Source of the DNA: Metopolophium dirhodum
Lineage: Eukaryota > Arthropoda > Insecta > Hemiptera > Aphididae
Direction: 5' to 3'
Assembly (NCBI RefSeq): GCF_019925205.1
Contig: NC_083560.1
Coordinates: 40,160,270-40,224,269, forward strand
DNA length: 64,000 nt
The notes beneath the pieces were generated by a model that saw only the letters and a program-made list of their open reading frames with translations, was not told the DNA's origin and ran no database searches. Positions 54,085 through 64,000 of this stretch are shown in pieces. The translations under genes and the position numbers were made by a program. Position 1 is the stretch's first letter; every line of letters begins with the position of its first letter.

Positions 54085-56659
54085 TACCTCAACATTTCAT
54101 TGATAATAGTAGGTAGTGAAGAAACTACAAATTATATTAATACATAGTACTATGTGAGTTTTCTTAGGATACTCTGTTAAACCACTATTGTATAATATAT
54201 TTTTTTTTTTAACCTCATGATGTTAAAATATAGTTTTTCTACACCTCGTGTGTCTAACTAATGAATCGTTTGAATTGTTTCGAAGATAATAATGTCATTC
54301 TAGCTGTTTTGTGTAGCCATAATTCACAGAATCATTTTACAGGCGTATTCTTTTCTTTAATAATTTAAGGTTGATAATAGTTGAGCAGCTATTGTTGCCT
54401 TTCGTCCTGCCGTGAAGGCACCCTCGACTTTATATTGTATACTTGTTGATAGCTTAACGCCTCAGTAGCTGGTAACATGTATATTTCATTACTCAGTGAG
54501 TTATAAAAATATTTGTACGCCTTGACTTAAAATGTTCAATCCGATGTCTGGTTGGTATTCTGATAGGTTGCCGCATTTTGAATTAATGAACGCCATTTCT
54601 TCTACACCGCCCATTAGCGTTAGTGGTCCTCCGCCCTTCGATACATGGCTGAAGCTGAGTACCGAATCAAGGTTTTCTCTTCTCTTATGCGTTAGTGTAA
54701 TGATATGTAATGGTCTTGTAGTTTTTTTCCTACGTTTAAACTGCAAATAATGGGAATGCTCATTTCTGCAAGATGTTTTTCAGGACCTATGCCCGATAGC
54801 ATAAGTAGCCGTTGAAAGCTTTAGCTCTGGCAGATGAAATGGGTTCAGGACAATGTGATAACAGCTCTGGGTTACTTTTCGAAATCTAATTATCCAGTCC
54901 CAAATAGCTACTCTTTTTCCTTATTGAAATTGTGTAATAGTTTAGCCTCTTCGGCAAACTCAAATGCCAACTTCTGCACTTCATAGGTTGTTGGTCCAAA
55001 AAACTTTAATTCTAAGTTTAATATGGGTATCAACTAATTTTTTTCCTACAACAGTTGACAAAATACTTCCTCATACAAGTAATAGTAATTTATCAAATTT
55101 AAAATTTAATAATTATTTTGTAGTTAAAATTTATAAAATGTTCAACTTTCATATCTAAGGATTGAAAGTTTAAAACAATGCTACTATTTCGCACAAGCAC
55201 AATATTTCTTAATAATAAATAGAAACAGTCAGTTTCATAATATGAAGACAAATTATAATAATAATAAAAATCAGACATTGATTTATAATATTATAAATAT
55301 AAAATATATATCATAATATATTATTATAAGGTTTCTTCCATTTTCATGTTTGAAATATAACTTTTTCAACCAATAAAATATAATATTCATGATGGCCCAT
55401 ACGATTTGATACTAAGGGCCGTTCTTACAATGTCCCGTAAAGTGTCGGTTAACGCTAATCAACTGATAACAGATTTTATTACCGGCAGAATTCGGCCGGT
55501 TAAGTGTCGGTTAACTTTAACCGGATATCGTAAGAAAGGCCCTAAATGTTTTTCTATTAATATATCGTATTAAGTTATTAAAAAAATTATATATTTATAA
55601 TGTAAAATACATATGTAACAAATTAGTGCAGTGCGGAATTTGTGACAAGCAATATAGACGCACCTTTGAACGAGAGTTATCTCCTCGTTGTTGGTGGTCT
55701 GATAACAGTCATAGCCATTATTCTCCTGGCTAACAGAAGTAACTGCAGTTGAGCACTGTGTGTAAGTCTAAATCATATTTGAAATTAAAAAAAAAATAGA
55801 ATTATTACAACACTAAAGAATTGGGACAATCATAATATTTTCGATATTCATATCAGTTATGGTTAATCACGTCTTATTATTTAAACATAATTAATAATAC
55901 ATAGGTACAGTGTTAAATTCATCATCGATGTACTGAAGGGAATTTGGATATTTGGGGGTGTCTATTGTCTTATATGCGTAGTTCATCATCCAAATGATAG
56001 TCACCAAAACAGGCGGGAAGCTATAAATTGCGTTTAGAATATTTTCTGATTGGTTTACGTATACAATATAACGCAATTACAAATTTCATCAAAAAAATGA
56101 CATATGACAAAATAGTGGAGAATTTGTAGCTTTTCAAAGTACAAGGTGCAACAGAAACAAAAGCTAGCACTTCACTAGCGGTAATTGCTTCAGCATTAGT
56201 TGTAAAAATCCATACGTGTATTTCTACGTAAGTTCGACCAACAAATAATCAACACATCATCAACGTAGAATAAACGTAACTTTATCACGAAAAATGTACG
56301 AATATGAATATACTATCTTCTTCAATATATTATATTATACCATTGTGACGAATAATGACTACGTATACATACACCAAAGTTATACTTATTATAAACGTAG
56401 ATTATACGTGCTATGTGTACTAGAATATATTCTGCTAGACGGTAATTGGGGTACGTCATCCGCCGGCCAAATGGTTTTTTCTATAAGTTCCCCACATCGT
56501 TTGGGTATAATATCTAGTAAAAAACGTCTGATAAAAACATTTTTATTTCTTAAATTTTTTGGTTATTTATTTTGAAGTAATATTTTTGTAAGCTTGGTCA
56601 TTTAAATTCTTTTTAATCTTAATTTTGTTTCTATTTTTTTTTAAATCCCATTCAAATCA
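54085..56659 (+). repeat. Array copy 22 (2575 bp), B-type with private changes
   Basis: GMC relic 54501-54817, pogo relic 54811-55046, MITE 55416-55542. It has 'aaccactatt' and 'ctactcttttt' like copy 17, plus 'attgcgttt'. It reverts to 'tttgggtata' near 56503. Private or edge-specific changes lie at 56347, 56384 (shared with copy 23) and 56469. Confidence 0.97.
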
Positions 56660-59234
56660 TACCTCAACATTTCATTGATAATAGTAGGTAGTGAAGAAAC
56701 TACAAATTATATTAATACATAGTACTATGTGAGTTTTCTTAGGATACTCTGTTAAACCACTATTGTATAATATATTTTTTTTTTTAACCTCATGATGTTA
56801 AAATATAGTTTTTCTACACCTCGTGTGTCTAACTAATGAATCGTTTGAATTGTTTCGAAGATAATAATGTCATTCTAGCTGTTTTGTGTAGCCATAATTC
56901 ACAGAATCATTTTACAGGCGTATTCTTTTCTTTAATAATTTAAGGTTGATAATAGTTGAGCAGCTATTGTTGCCTTTCGTCCTGCCGTGAAGGCACCCTC
57001 GACTTTATATTGTATACTTGTTGATAGCTTAACGCCTCAGTAGCTGGTAACATGTATATTTCATTACTCAGTGAGTTATAAAAATATTTGTACGCCTTGA
57101 CTTAAAATGTTCAATCCGATGTCTGGTTGGTATTCTGATAGGTTGCCGCATTTTGAATTAATGAACGCCATTTCTTCTACACCGCCCATTAGCGTTAGTG
57201 GTCCTCCGCCCTTCGATACATGGCTGAAGCTGAGTACCGAATCAAGGTTTTCTCTTCTCTTATGCGTTAGTGTAATGATATGTAATGGTCTTGTAGTTTT
57301 TTTCCTACGTTTAAACTGCAAATAATGGGAATGCTCATTTCTGCAAGATGTTTTTCAGGACCTATGCCCGATAGCATAAGTAGCCGTTGAAAGCTTTAGC
57401 TCTGGCAGATGAAATGGGTTCAGGACAATGTGATAACAGCTCTGGGTTACTTTTCGAAATCTAATTATCCAGTCCCAAATAGCTACTTTTTTTCCTTATT
57501 GAAATTGTGTAATAGTTTAGCCTCTTCGGCAAACTCAAATGCCAACTTCTGCACTTCATAGGTTGTTGGTCCAAAAAACTTTAATTCTAAGTTTAATATG
57601 GGTATCAACTAATTTTTTTCCTACAACAGTTGACAAAATACTTCCTCATACAAGTAATAGTAATTTATCAAATTTAAAATTTAATAATTATTTTGTAGTT
57701 AAAATTTATAAAATGTTCAACTTTCATATCTAAGGATTGAAAGTTTAAAACAATGCTACTATTTCGCACAAGCACAATATTTCTTAATAATAAATAGAAA
57801 CAGTCAGTTTCATAATATGAAGACAAATTATAATAATAATAAAAATCAGACATTGATTTATAATATTATAAATATAAAATATATATCATAATATATTATT
57901 ATAAGGTTTCTTCCATTTTCATGTTTGAAATATAACTTTTTCAACCAATAAAATATAATATTCATGATGGCCCATACGATTTGATACTAAGGGCCGTTCT
58001 TACAATGTCCCGTAATGTGTCGGTTAACGCTAATCAACTGATAACAGATTTTATTACCGGCAGAATTCGGCCGGTTAAGTGTCGGTTAACTTTAACCGGA
58101 TATCGTAAGAAAGGCCCTAAATGTTTTTCTATTAATATATCGTATTAAGTTATTAAAAAAATTATATATTTATAATGTAAAATACATATGTAACAAATTA
58201 GTGCAGTGCGGAATTTGTGACAAACAATATAGACGCACCTTTGAACGAGAGTTATCTCCTCGTTGTTGGTGGTCTGATAACAGTCATAGCCATTATTCTC
58301 CTGGCTAACAGAAGTAACTGCAGTTGAGCACTGTGTGTAAGTCTAAATCATATTTGAAATTAAAAAAAAAATAGAATTATTACAACACTAAAGAATTGGG
58401 ACAATCATAATATTTTCGATATTCATATCAGTTATGGTTAATCACGTCTTATTATTTAAACATAATTAATAATACATAGGTACAGTGTTAAATTCATCAT
58501 CGATGTACTGAAGGGAATTTGGATATTTGGGGGTGTCTATTGTCTTATATGCGTAGTTCATCATCCAAATGATAGTCACCAAAACAGGCGGGAAGCTATA
58601 AATTGCGTTTAGAATATTTTCTGATTGGTTTACGTATACAATATAACGCAATTACAAATTTCATCAAAAAAATGACATATGACAAAATAGTGGAGAATTT
58701 GTAGCTTTTCAAAGTACAAGGTGCAACAGAAACAAAAGCTAGCACTTCACTAGCGGTAATTGCTTCAGCATTAGTTGTAAAAATCCATACGTGTATTTCT
58801 ACGTAAGTTCGACCAACAAATAATCAACACATCATCAACGTAGAATAAACGTAACTTTATCACGAAAAATGTACGAATATGAATATACTATCTTCTTCAA
58901 TATATTATATTATACCATTGTTACGAATAATGACTACGTATACATACACCAAAGTTATACTTATTATAAACGTAGATTATACGTGCTATGTGTACTAGAA
59001 TATATTCTGCTAGACGGTAATTGGGGTACGTCATCCGCCGGCCCAATGGTTTTTTCTATAAGTTCCCCACATCGTTTGCGTATAATATCTAGTAAAAAAC
59101 GTCTGATAAAAACATTTTTATTTCTTAAATTTTTTGGTTATTTATTTTGAAGTAATATTTTTGTAAGCTTGGTCATTTAAATTCTTTTTAATCTTAATTT
59201 TGTTTCTATTTTTTTTTAAATCCCATTCAAATCA
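56660..59234 (+). repeat. Array copy 23 (2575 bp), right-edge type
   Basis: GMC relic 57076-57392, pogo relic 57386-57621, MITE 57991-58117. It carries 'aaaccactatt' and the 'tatacttatt' change shared with copy 22. It shares 'cgtaatgtgtcgg' inside the MITE and 'gacaaacaat' only with copy 24. Confidence 0.97.
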
Positions 59235-61043
59235 TACCTCAACATTTCATTGATAATAGTAGGTAGTGAAGAAACTACAAATTATATTAATACATAGTAC
59301 TATGTGAGTTTTCTTAGGATACTCTGTTAAACCTCTATTGTATAATATATTTTTTTTTTAACCTCATGATGTTAAAATATAGTTTTTCTACACCTCGTGT
59401 GTCTAACTAATGAATCGTTTGAATTGTTTCGAAGATAATAATGTCATTCTAGCTGTTTTGTGTAGCCATAATTCACAGAATCATTTTACAGGCGTATTCT
59501 TTTCTTTAATAATTTAAGGTTGATAATAGTTGAGCAGCTATTGTTGCCTTTCGTCCTGCCGTGAAGGCACCCTCGACTTTATATTGTATACTTGTTGATA
59601 GCTTAACGCCTCAGTAGCTGGTAACATGTATATTTCATTACTCAGTGAGTTATAAAAATATTTGTACGCCTTGACTTAAAATGTTCAATCCGATGTCTGG
59701 TTGGTATTCTGATAGGTTGCCGCATTTTGAATTAATGAACGCCATTTCTTCTACACCGCCCATTAGCGTTAGTGGTCCTCCGCCCTTCGATACATGGCTG
59801 AAGCTGAGTACCGAATCAAGGTTTTCTCTTCTCTTATGCGTTAGTGTAATGATATGTAATGGTCTTGTAGTTTTTTTCCTACGTTTAAACTGCAAATAAT
59901 GGGAATGCTCATTTCTGCAAGATGTTTTTCAGGACCTATGCCCGATAGCATAAGTAGCCGTTGAAAGCTTTAGCTCTGGCAGATGAAATGGGTTCAGGAC
60001 AATGTGATAACAGCTCTGGGTTACTTTTCGAAATCTAATTATCCAGTCCCAAATAGCTACTTTTTTTCCTTATTGAAATTGTGTAATAGTTTAGCCTCTT
60101 CGGCAAACTCAAATGCCAACTTCTGCACTTCATAGGTTGTTAATCCAAAAAACTTTAATTCTAAGTTTAATATGGGTATCAACTAATTTTTTTCCTACAA
60201 CAGTTGACAAAATACTTCCTCATACAAGTAATAGTAATTTATCAAATTTAAAATTTAATAATTATTTTGTAGTTAAAATTTATAAAATGTTCAACTTTCA
60301 TATCTAAGGATTGAAAGATTAAAACAATGCTACTATTTCGCACAAGCACAATATTTCTTAATAATAAATAGAAACAGTCAGTTTCATAATATGAAGACAA
60401 ATTATAATAATAATAAAAATCAGACATTGATTTATAATATTATAAATATAAAATATATATCATAATATATTATTATAAGGTTTCTTCCATTTTCATGTTT
60501 GAAATATAACTTTTTCAACCAATAAAATATAATATTCATGATGGCCCATACGATTTGATACTAAGGGCCGTTCTTACAATGTCCCGTAATGTGTCGGTTA
60601 ACGCTAATCAACTGATAACAGATTTTATTACCGGCAGAATTCGGCCGGTTAAGTGTCGGTTAACTTTAACCGGATATCGTAAGAAAGGCCCTAAATGTTT
60701 TTCTATTAATATATCGTATTAAGTTATTAAAAAAATTATATATTTATAATGTAAAATACATATGTAACAAATTAGTGCAGTGCGGAATTTGTGACAAACA
60801 ATATAGACGCACCTTTGAACGAGAGTTATCTCCTCGTTGTTGGTGGTCTGATAACAGTCATAGCCATTATTCTCCTGGCTAACAGAAGTAACTGCAGTTG
60901 AGCACTGTGTGTAAGTCTAAATCATATTTGAAATTAAAAAAAAAATAGAATTATTACAACACTAAAGAATTGGGACAATCATAATATTTTCGATATTCAT
61001 ATCAGTTATGGTTAATCACGTCTTATTATTTAAACATAATTAA
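59235..61043 (+). repeat. Array copy 24, truncated terminal copy (1809 bp)
   Basis: GMC relic 59650-59966, pogo relic 59960-60195, MITE 60565-60691. The T tract near 59350 is shorter than elsewhere. Private changes include 'ttaatcc' near 60141 and 'gaaagatt' near 60314. Homology to the unit stops at 61043 ('cataattaa'), after which the flank begins with 'cgccagtagttg'. Confidence 0.97.
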
Positions 61044-61236
61044 CGCCAGTAGTTGTTATAATATTATATACTAATTAACGTGATCTTAGATACATATATG
61101 CTGATTGTGTATTGGTTACAAGTTTATAAATTTTGTGATTGTTTTAAGTATAATATTTTATTTGAGTTAATTGAAAATAAATAACATATAAATAAAATTC
61201 GAGTCAATTTATTAAAAACTTGTTTTGATTAAAATA
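61044..61236. other. Right array junction and AT-rich spacer
   Basis: Unit homology ends at 61043. The spacer is AT-rich and has no open frame of note. The 9-mer taattaacg spans the junction at 61037-61045 and recurs at 61072-61080. On the minus strand, an AATAAA at 61208-61213 lies about 25 bases downstream of the stop of the protease-like frame and could be its polyadenylation signal. Confidence 0.6.
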
Positions 61237-61542
61237 CTAAATGGTATAAAATAAAAATTCACATGGTACTTTTGATGTGGATTTTGTAGGAATTGGTTTT
61301 TTCTGGAGATCGTCATAAAGTTCCCAATTATTTCCTCCAGCTCTCTTTAAATAGGCTTGATAGTGGCCAATCGAGTTTCGTAAGTTGCTTTTTCCTTGAC
61401 AAAAACTTATCACTTCACGAACCTCATATGTTATACTACCATGAGTTAACACTTGAGGAATATCTGATAATTTTATTTGCGCCATCCTAGCTGCATCCGT
61501 GCTGTGTTGGCTCAATTCCAAACATTCATCTAAAATTTTTTT
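61237..61542 (-). pseudogene. Ubiquitin-specific-protease-like C-terminal fragment or terminal exon
   Basis: A roughly 100-codon minus-strand frame runs from a stop at 61543-61545 to TAG at 61237-61239. It contains the segment NSIGHYQAYLKR followed by NNWELYDDL. This matches the His-box of C19 ubiquitin-specific proteases ('GHY.AY.....W..YDD'), with the catalytic His in GHY and the downstream acidic residues. In intact enzymes a Cys-box lies several hundred residues upstream; none is present here. The frame lacks an ATG at its start. An acceptor-like 'attttag' lies next to the opening of the frame on this strand, and AATAAA follows the stop, so it could be the last exon of a gene whose earlier exons lie to the right. 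No such exons were found in the remaining 2.4 kb. A transposon-derived or retrocopied fragment is equally possible. The 65-codon plus-strand frame here is its antisense. Confidence 0.55.
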
Positions 61543-61644
61543 CTAATTAGTTCTATATGAAATAATTGGTTCAACTTAAAAGTCGTCATCGAAGAAGCCC
61601 GATGCAATTTAAAGTTATCACTATTAGTTTATGTTATGATACGT
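61543..61644. other. Spacer, nothing recognised
   Basis: This short stretch lies between the protease-like frame and the dispersed repeat. No feature is visible. Confidence 0.5.
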
Positions 61645-62815
61645 GTTTTAGATTCTGAGCGGAGCGATGAATGTATTGATTTTACAATGATGTGTGTTTT
61701 TTTTTTTTTAAATTTTTTTTTGTGTCTGTGTACACGATAATTAGTCGAAATAATGCATCGATTTGCAACTTCAGTATCTTGTTCGATGGGAAAGTGAATA
61801 TCGTTGGTGCATTGGGGAGGTCAAAATTCCCAGTAGTTTTTAAAAGCGCCGTGAAAAACAAATGAAAAATTAAGGAAAAAACGGGCATTTTTACGCAAAA
61901 CTGATTTTTGACAAAATCTATTTTTGTTTTTGGTATAACTCTAAAAGAAATGACAGTAGATCCATGAAATTTTGACTGAATGTTTATATTAGTATTTTCT
62001 AAACACCATAAGATTTTCAAAATATTTTGATTTATTTTGAGTTGATTACAGACATTTTCTATTTCCAATTTTTTTACGTTTTTTTTCTATAGATTTCTAT
62101 AAAATTTTATTTGTTGGGTAAAAAATTTTGAAAATTTAATACAAGGCTCCTACTACATTGTTACATTGATGTATGAAAAATATTAAAAATCCGTAGTCAC
62201 AATTTTTTTTTATAGGTAATCAAAGTTCAAATGTTGACAAAATACGTAAAAATGACGAAAATGTGCAATATATTTTGATTTAGAAATTGATAAAAATATT
62301 TATTTTTTAATCTAAGATTTGAAAATGTAATACAAGATTCCTCATAAGTTTGCCTATTTTTATCAATTAAAAATTGTTTATAAGCAAGTCAAATTAAATT
62401 TTTTGAGCGTTTGAAATTCATATTTTTACAACATTTGATATTCACTCGATTTCTCATGTAACGATTTTCTTATTTTATTGTAATTAAAAAACAAAGGACT
62501 GTAGATACATGAAAATTTTACTGAATGTTAATATTAGCATTTTCTATACACCGTACAATTTTGACTCTTTTTGAGCTGTTTACGGACATTGTCAGTTTTC
62601 AATTTTCTTAGTTTTTTTTCTATAAATATCAATAAAATTGTATTTGTTGAGTAAAAAAGCATGAAAATTGAATGCAAGGCTCTTGATATATTGTTACAAT
62701 AGCAATTAAAAAATATTTTAAATACATAGACACAATTTTTTTTTAAGCATTTAATGTTTGAATTTTGACAAAATTTATCAAAATTAAAATTTAATAATTA
62801 TTTTGTAGTTAAAAA
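61645..62815 (+). repeat. Aphid-type AT-rich interspersed repeat
   Basis: The stretch beginning 'gattctgagcggagcgatga' and running through 'ttcccagtagtttttaaaag' and 'ggtataactctaaaagaaat' is one I recognise from memory as a very common aphid interspersed sequence. It ends in the motif shared with the array unit (62783-62815). Two diverged internal modules lie about 546 bp apart: 'gacagtagatccatgaaat' at 61952 and 'gactgtagatacatgaaaa' at 62498, each followed by 'tattag.attttcta.acacc'. No transposase or reverse transcriptase is encoded. The 128-codon minus-strand frame at 61682-62068 is low-complexity and not a gene. Confidence 0.6.
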
Positions 62816-62929
62816 AGTTAAATCATTGAATTTAATACCATTCATAACAGTGACCCACTTGTAATCTACTGTACAGCATAGTGACATCCACTTACCACCT
62901 TTTTTTTATTCCTAAATTAGGTATAAAAT
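62816..62929. repeat. Possible second dispersed-repeat fragment
   Basis: The stretch 'taacagtgacccacttgtaa' to 'agtgacatccacttaccacc' (about 62845-62899) looks like another interspersed aphid repeat, followed by a T run. It has no coding potential. The identification rests on memory and is weak. Confidence 0.3.
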
Positions 62930-63159
62930 ACAATAATTATAAAAATTATAAAGATTATAAAGAATAAAAATTATAAAGATTAATCGTGATTACAAATTAA
63001 TATATTTTGTAATCGTAATCAATACTATGATTAAATTATTACTTTAATCATTTGAAATTATTTTTAATTGTGATTAACGATTACATTAATTATTATAGCG
63101 ATTAACGATTATAATATGTAACATTAATCACTAATCAGATTATAATTTGCCCAACACTG
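62930..63159 (-). mobile_element. hAT-like transposon end (truncated, non-autonomous)
   Basis: The reverse complement of 63141-63159 reads CAGTGTTGGGCAAATTATA, a typical hAT terminal inverted repeat (CAGTGTTGGGC...). Inward of it the sequence is AT-rich with repeated gattaacgatta / taatcgtgatt motifs, as in subterminal regions of many hAT MITEs. No matching opposite terminus is present upstream, so the element is cut at its other end, and the 8-bp target duplication cannot be tested. No transposase is encoded. Confidence 0.5.
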
Positions 63160-63268
63160 ACTGCAGGTATATTTTTTGTTGTGAGTATATAATTGTCATC
63201 AAATTGTTAAAAATATGTGTAAGTAATATAGGTACGTATATTATTAATTGTATATTGAATTGTATAAT
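63160..63268. other. AT-rich spacer
   Basis: No feature is visible apart from AT-rich sequence between the hAT-like terminus and the zinc-finger relic. Confidence 0.5.
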
Positions 63269-63541
63269 ATGTATTTTGTTTGCAAACAATGTGATTTAAA
63301 TTTTACCTAAAAATATAATTTGAGCCGACATAAATCGACTCACCACCAAAAAAAATAAAGACGTTGAAATAAATTCGTATGTATTTGAGTTATAACTTCT
63401 AGTTTATTTTTTTTCTTCATATAAATCGATTTGTTTTAAATTTGTAGGAATGCAATGAATGTAGGCAATCGAAAGTTTAACCGCAAAGATATTTTAATAC
63501 GTCATATAGAAATTCTACATAATTGCAAACGTGATTCTTTT
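63269..63541 (+). pseudogene. Decayed two-finger C2H2 zinc-finger gene fragment
   Basis: C2H2 fingers bind DNA, usually as tandem arrays. Frame 63269-63346 starts with ATG and reads MYFVCKQCDLNFT, then a stop (TAA 63308-63310), then KYNLSRHKSTHH. Ignoring the stop, it fits C-x2-C-x3-F-x5-L-x2-H-x3-H exactly, with Cys codons at 63281 and 63290 and His codons at 63329 and 63341. A second finger follows an acceptor-like 'atttgtag' (ending 63447): ECNECRQS, then after a frameshift (one or four extra bases at 63472-63475) FNRKDILIRHIEILH. The segment ends at a consensus donor GTAAGT (63542-63547). A GTATGT near 63382 could be the donor of the intervening 66-bp intron, but a stop precedes it in frame. 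The stop plus the frameshift indicate a pseudogene, though its structure is still clear. Confidence 0.65.
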
Positions 63542-63679
63542 GTAAGTTAATTAGAATTCAATTAAAAATTATATGTGCAGGTACATTCACGGCGTTGCAA
63601 TGAACTTCCTCAGACAAAAACACGACAGCAAATGTAGACAAACAACAAAAACAAAAAGTGCACACTGACGTAGTATATA

Positions 63680-63773
63680 GACAAAGATGACATGCAAATA
63701 TAATGAACCGATGGAGACAATACGTAAAGACGAGAAAAATCATATACACCATGTTGGTGGTAATAATAAATAA
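63680..63773 (+). other. Short open frame, possible remnant of a third finger
   Basis: The frame containing MTCKYNEPMETIRKDEKNHI ends at TAA 63771-63773. It has Cys, RKD and His residues placed roughly like the preceding finger, but the second Cys and the hydrophobic core positions are missing. It may be a further decayed finger of the same gene, or chance. The Cys-rich 64-codon frame on the opposite strand (63558-63752) is its antisense. Confidence 0.2.
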
Positions 63774-64000
63774 TTAAAAAATGTTCATTTAATTTATATT
63801 TTCCAATTTTTTTTTAAATATTTTATTATACTACAGAAAATATTATAAGAAATTACAGCAGATAAAATCACGAGAACAACTACAACAGTTAAATAGGTAA
63901 AAAACTGGTTGCACCCCCATCCATGTTTCCATTGCTACTTCAAAAATTGAAACTGTGCTTTTGAAATAAAAAATAAGTTGGAAATGGGTAAAATGAAAAC
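63774..64000 (+). other. Window end with one exon-like segment (63837-63896)
   Basis: A pyrimidine-rich tract and acceptor 'actacag' (ending 63836) precede a 60-base segment that stays open in one frame (KYYKKLQQIKSREQLQQLNR). It is followed by a donor-like GGTAAAA (GT at 63897... after 'aatag'). It could be a small coiled-coil exon of a gene continuing beyond the window. Nothing else is seen to the window end. Confidence 0.2.

Larger units (their letters stand above)
1..61043. repeat. Tandem (satellite-like) array of a ~2,575-bp unit, 23.7 copies
   Basis: The same unit recurs head to tail with spacings of 2574-2576 bp between unit starts, all in one orientation. I set the unit start arbitrarily at base 1 (tacctcaacatttcattg); that string recurs at 2576, 5152, 7728 and so on to 59235. 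Copies are nearly identical: only a few scattered substitutions per unit, and most length changes lie in a T tract near unit base 115 and an A tract near unit base 1704. The unit is a mosaic of a GMC oxidoreductase relic, a pogo-like transposase relic, a dispersed-repeat fragment, a MITE and unassigned sequence. No intact gene is seen. The array is cut by the left window edge. It ends on the right at 61043, at unit base 1809, where the sequence switches to unrelated flank. The unit is much longer than classical short satellites and resembles macrosatellite-type arrays. Any function is unknown. Confidence 0.98.

Noticed and set aside
1..61043. CRISPR array or bacterial operon
   Set aside because: The period is 2.6 kb with no short repeat-spacer structure, there are no ribosome-binding or operon features, and the gene relics and transposons are of insect type.
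1..61043. rDNA, histone, snRNA or tRNA gene array
   Set aside because: No rRNA, histone, snRNA or tRNA sequence was recognised in the unit on either strand.
61682..62068. 128-codon minus-strand open frame
   Set aside because: It lies within the dispersed AT-rich repeat, is low in complexity with a poly-Lys end, and has no start context or similarity.
63558..63752. Cys-rich 64-codon minus-strand frame resembling a small secreted peptide
   Set aside because: It is the antisense of a short plus-strand frame, with Cys arising from ACA/GCA-rich sequence; there is no ordered cysteine pattern.

Overview
The window is eukaryotic, AT-rich and almost gene-free. Nearly all of it (1-61043) is one head-to-tail tandem array of a unit of about 2,575 bp. 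It holds 23 complete copies and a 24th that stops at base 1809 of the unit. The array runs off the left edge, so its true size is unknown. Copies differ by only a handful of substitutions plus small length changes in A and T tracts. The origin is most likely an aphid. The right flank (61645-62815) carries an AT-rich interspersed sequence that I recognise from memory as a common aphid genomic repeat, and the unit contains a piece of the same family. Spliceosomal-type junctions, a C2H2 zinc-finger relic, a PIF/Harbinger-like MITE and a hAT-like terminus all fit an insect nuclear genome.

The unit is a mosaic, described here on copy 1. The minus strand of 417-733 carries a frameshifted relic of a GMC oxidoreductase (glucose-dehydrogenase-like). 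It is fused directly to a broken piece of a pogo/Tigger-like transposase with a CENP-B-type helix-turn-helix region (727-962, minus). Next come a fragment of the aphid-type dispersed repeat (about 1000-1090), an AT-rich stretch and a 127-bp MITE (1332-1458) with a TAA target duplication. The remaining 1.1 kb (1480-2575) holds short open frames on both strands and a few canonical splice-like sites. None can be assigned to a family, and none has clear evidence of being coding. No intact gene is visible in the array.

The copies are not random variants. Copies 3, 4 and 7 share a two-site haplotype. A G/C variant switches sharply between copies 11 and 12. Copies 14-19 alternate between two types, giving a dimeric higher-order repeat of about 5.15 kb. 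The pair 16-17 resembles the pair 21-22. Copies 22-24, next to the right edge, carry the most private changes. This is the pattern expected from unequal exchange or segmental duplication with weaker homogenisation at the array end.

The right flank (61044-64000) is ordinary repeat-rich insect DNA. On the minus strand there is a terminal exon or fragment resembling the C-terminal His-box of ubiquitin-specific proteases (61237-61542). It is followed by the interspersed repeat with two diverged modules about 546 bp apart, a probable hAT-type transposon end (to 63159), and a decayed two-finger C2H2 zinc-finger gene on the plus strand (63269-63541). Other short exon-like stretches reach the window edge.
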